A DNA stretch of 16,744 nt from Acanthaster planci. Lineage: Eukaryota; Echinodermata; Asteroidea; Valvatida; Acanthasteridae. Position numbers and translations under genes: made by a program. Below the pieces are notes generated by a model. It had not been told where the DNA came from and ran no database searches. It worked only from the letters and a program-made list of their open reading frames with translations. Below, one piece after another: positions 15,858 through 16,744 of this stretch. Each line of letters begins with the position of its first letter. Positions within the stretch are counted from its first letter, which is position 1. Location of the stretch: NCBI RefSeq assembly GCF_001949145.1, contig NW_019091378.1, positions 1,621,994 to 1,638,737 of the forward strand. Reading direction: 5' to 3'.

Positions 15858-16744
15858 CTCCTGGAGTGGTGTGAGATCTTTAACTCTTCACTTTGCGATT
15901 GAACCATGTCATCTGTGTACATGTGTTCAGTCTGATCAATGGTGGGGCATGGAAGCCGCAGTCTGGCAATATCCTTAGTGACATTCAGCAACTCATCAAA
16001 TACTGGCTTGAATGCAGTCTCAATGTTATGTCTGTCATCTTTACCCCCCTCAGACAGCCCCATTAGTTTCACAGAGTTTACTGAGTGACGCTCTCTTGAG
16101 TTTAGAGTCTGGATTACCATTTTAGTAGTTTTCCCCCTTTATCGCCAGACATGTGAAGCCACAAGGTGTTGTCAAAGCTTTCAACAGTATGATTGTATTG
16201 AGCCTGTTCAGTAACCATGTTGGTGATTAGGTTTTCAACACTTACAATCCTGCTGAAATGTACAGTGTTCCCACTACTTCCATTAAATTGGCCATACTCA
16301 AAATCATGAGGCAACTCTGCTGAAGAGTGCATTTCTTTTCGTGTTCCCATAAGTTTCTGTCCTGTTTCTTCTTCAATTTTCCTTTTGAGCACATTCTACA
16401 TTGTCTCTGTCGTTAGACTTTACAATATATCAATCGTTTCCCATGAAAATCTGCTGCATATTTCGAGGCCTGCTCTGTTTGACGCTGCTGCATACTGCTC
16501 TTTTTGCCGCTTAATGTTCGCTGATCACTGAGCTACAATATCATCAGAGAGAGTAGGGACATGACCAACAGAATGTGATGCTGTAGCTGAAGAAGTTCTG
16601 GATGCGACGAAGAACTTGAGCCATAATTTGCACCAGAAAATGTGCCATCCGAAACCAGTGTCTCTACCCTTTCTATGATTTGGCTTCTTTTTCTGAATGT
16701 TCTTTCACTGCATGCAGAACTTCCTACCTCAGCTACAGGAATCC
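15858..16744 (-). pseudogene. decayed GDKGG-motif gene, partial at the window end
   Basis: On the minus strand from 16744, protein-like segments follow one another in different frames. They are VAEVGSSACSERTFRKRSQ, then a segment with PTLSDDIVAQ, an in-frame TGA at 16525-16527 and KRQKEQYAAASNRAGLEI, then from 16392 a run through HFSRIVSVENLITNMV to LWLHMSGDKGG. There the frame breaks; loss of one A in an A-run near 16125 would explain it. The next frame gives KMVIQTLNSRERHSVNSV, then GKDDRHNIETAF and PVFDELLNV. The GDKGG-x-TK followed by N-x4-HS and D-x2-NIE resembles a block I associate with transposon-linked multicopy proteins of invertebrates; I cannot name a reaction. The last frame continues without a break into the kinase-like fragment at 15857. 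Four or more lesions: not functional as read. Confidence 0.5.

Noticed and set aside
1-16744. Bacterial-style operons, CRISPR arrays or phage defence genes
   Set aside because: The window has spliced genes, animal-type transposons and poly(A) signals; nothing prokaryotic is present.

Overview
The window looks like nuclear DNA of an animal, probably a marine invertebrate such as a lancelet, cnidarian or other invertebrate with a repeat-rich genome. The reasons are: short GT-AG introns with poly-pyrimidine acceptors, a spliced stand-alone P2X7 ballast-domain gene, (TACATG)n runs, AT-rich spacers, and dense remains of hAT, Ty3/gypsy-type and other multicopy transposon-associated genes. The species call is an inference and was not tested by any search.

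Layout. 1-2214: no firm gene; one candidate plus-strand exon (922-1081) and a perfect 11-bp hairpin (1814-1840). 2215-3571: the only gene that looks intact, a three-exon minus-strand gene for a 232-residue P2X7-intracellular-domain (ballast) protein, with a poly(A) signal behind it and a CRE palindrome ahead of it. 3670-5429: two decayed minus-strand reading frames, one basic and coiled-coil rich, the other with an LHIGLGLGL motif. 5430-6496 and beyond: a gutted Ty3/gypsy-type LTR element on the minus strand. Short LTR-end copies flank a pol fragment, and the primer-binding region holds a whole tRNA-Lys(CUU) copy ending in CCA. 7111-10523: a dead hAT DNA transposon with matching termini, subterminal CGACTA/TAGTCG motifs, a tandem repeat and a broken transposase. 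10524-12888: two decayed minus-strand genes. The upstream one (12119-12888) carries a zinc-binding segment that resembles the RAG1 N-terminal (importin-binding) region. The downstream one (10524-12112) belongs to a zinc-motif, WHK/EAKYH-type multicopy family and is cut off by the hAT element. 13944-14201 and 15280-15857: two copies of a kinase-like exon (DFGKAC...IAPE). The second is split by a 381-bp solo LTR whose empty site survives in the first copy. 15858-16744: a decayed gene with a GDKGG motif that reads in frame into the second kinase fragment.

Apart from the ballast-domain gene, every recognisable coding remnant lies on the minus strand and carries frameshifts or stops, so this is mostly a nested graveyard of mobile and multicopy genes. 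No working multi-gene system is visible. The items most worth following are the RAG1-N-like zinc domain, the full tRNA copy beside an LTR, the datable solo-LTR insertion and the intact ballast-domain gene. Family assignments rest on motif recognition by eye.
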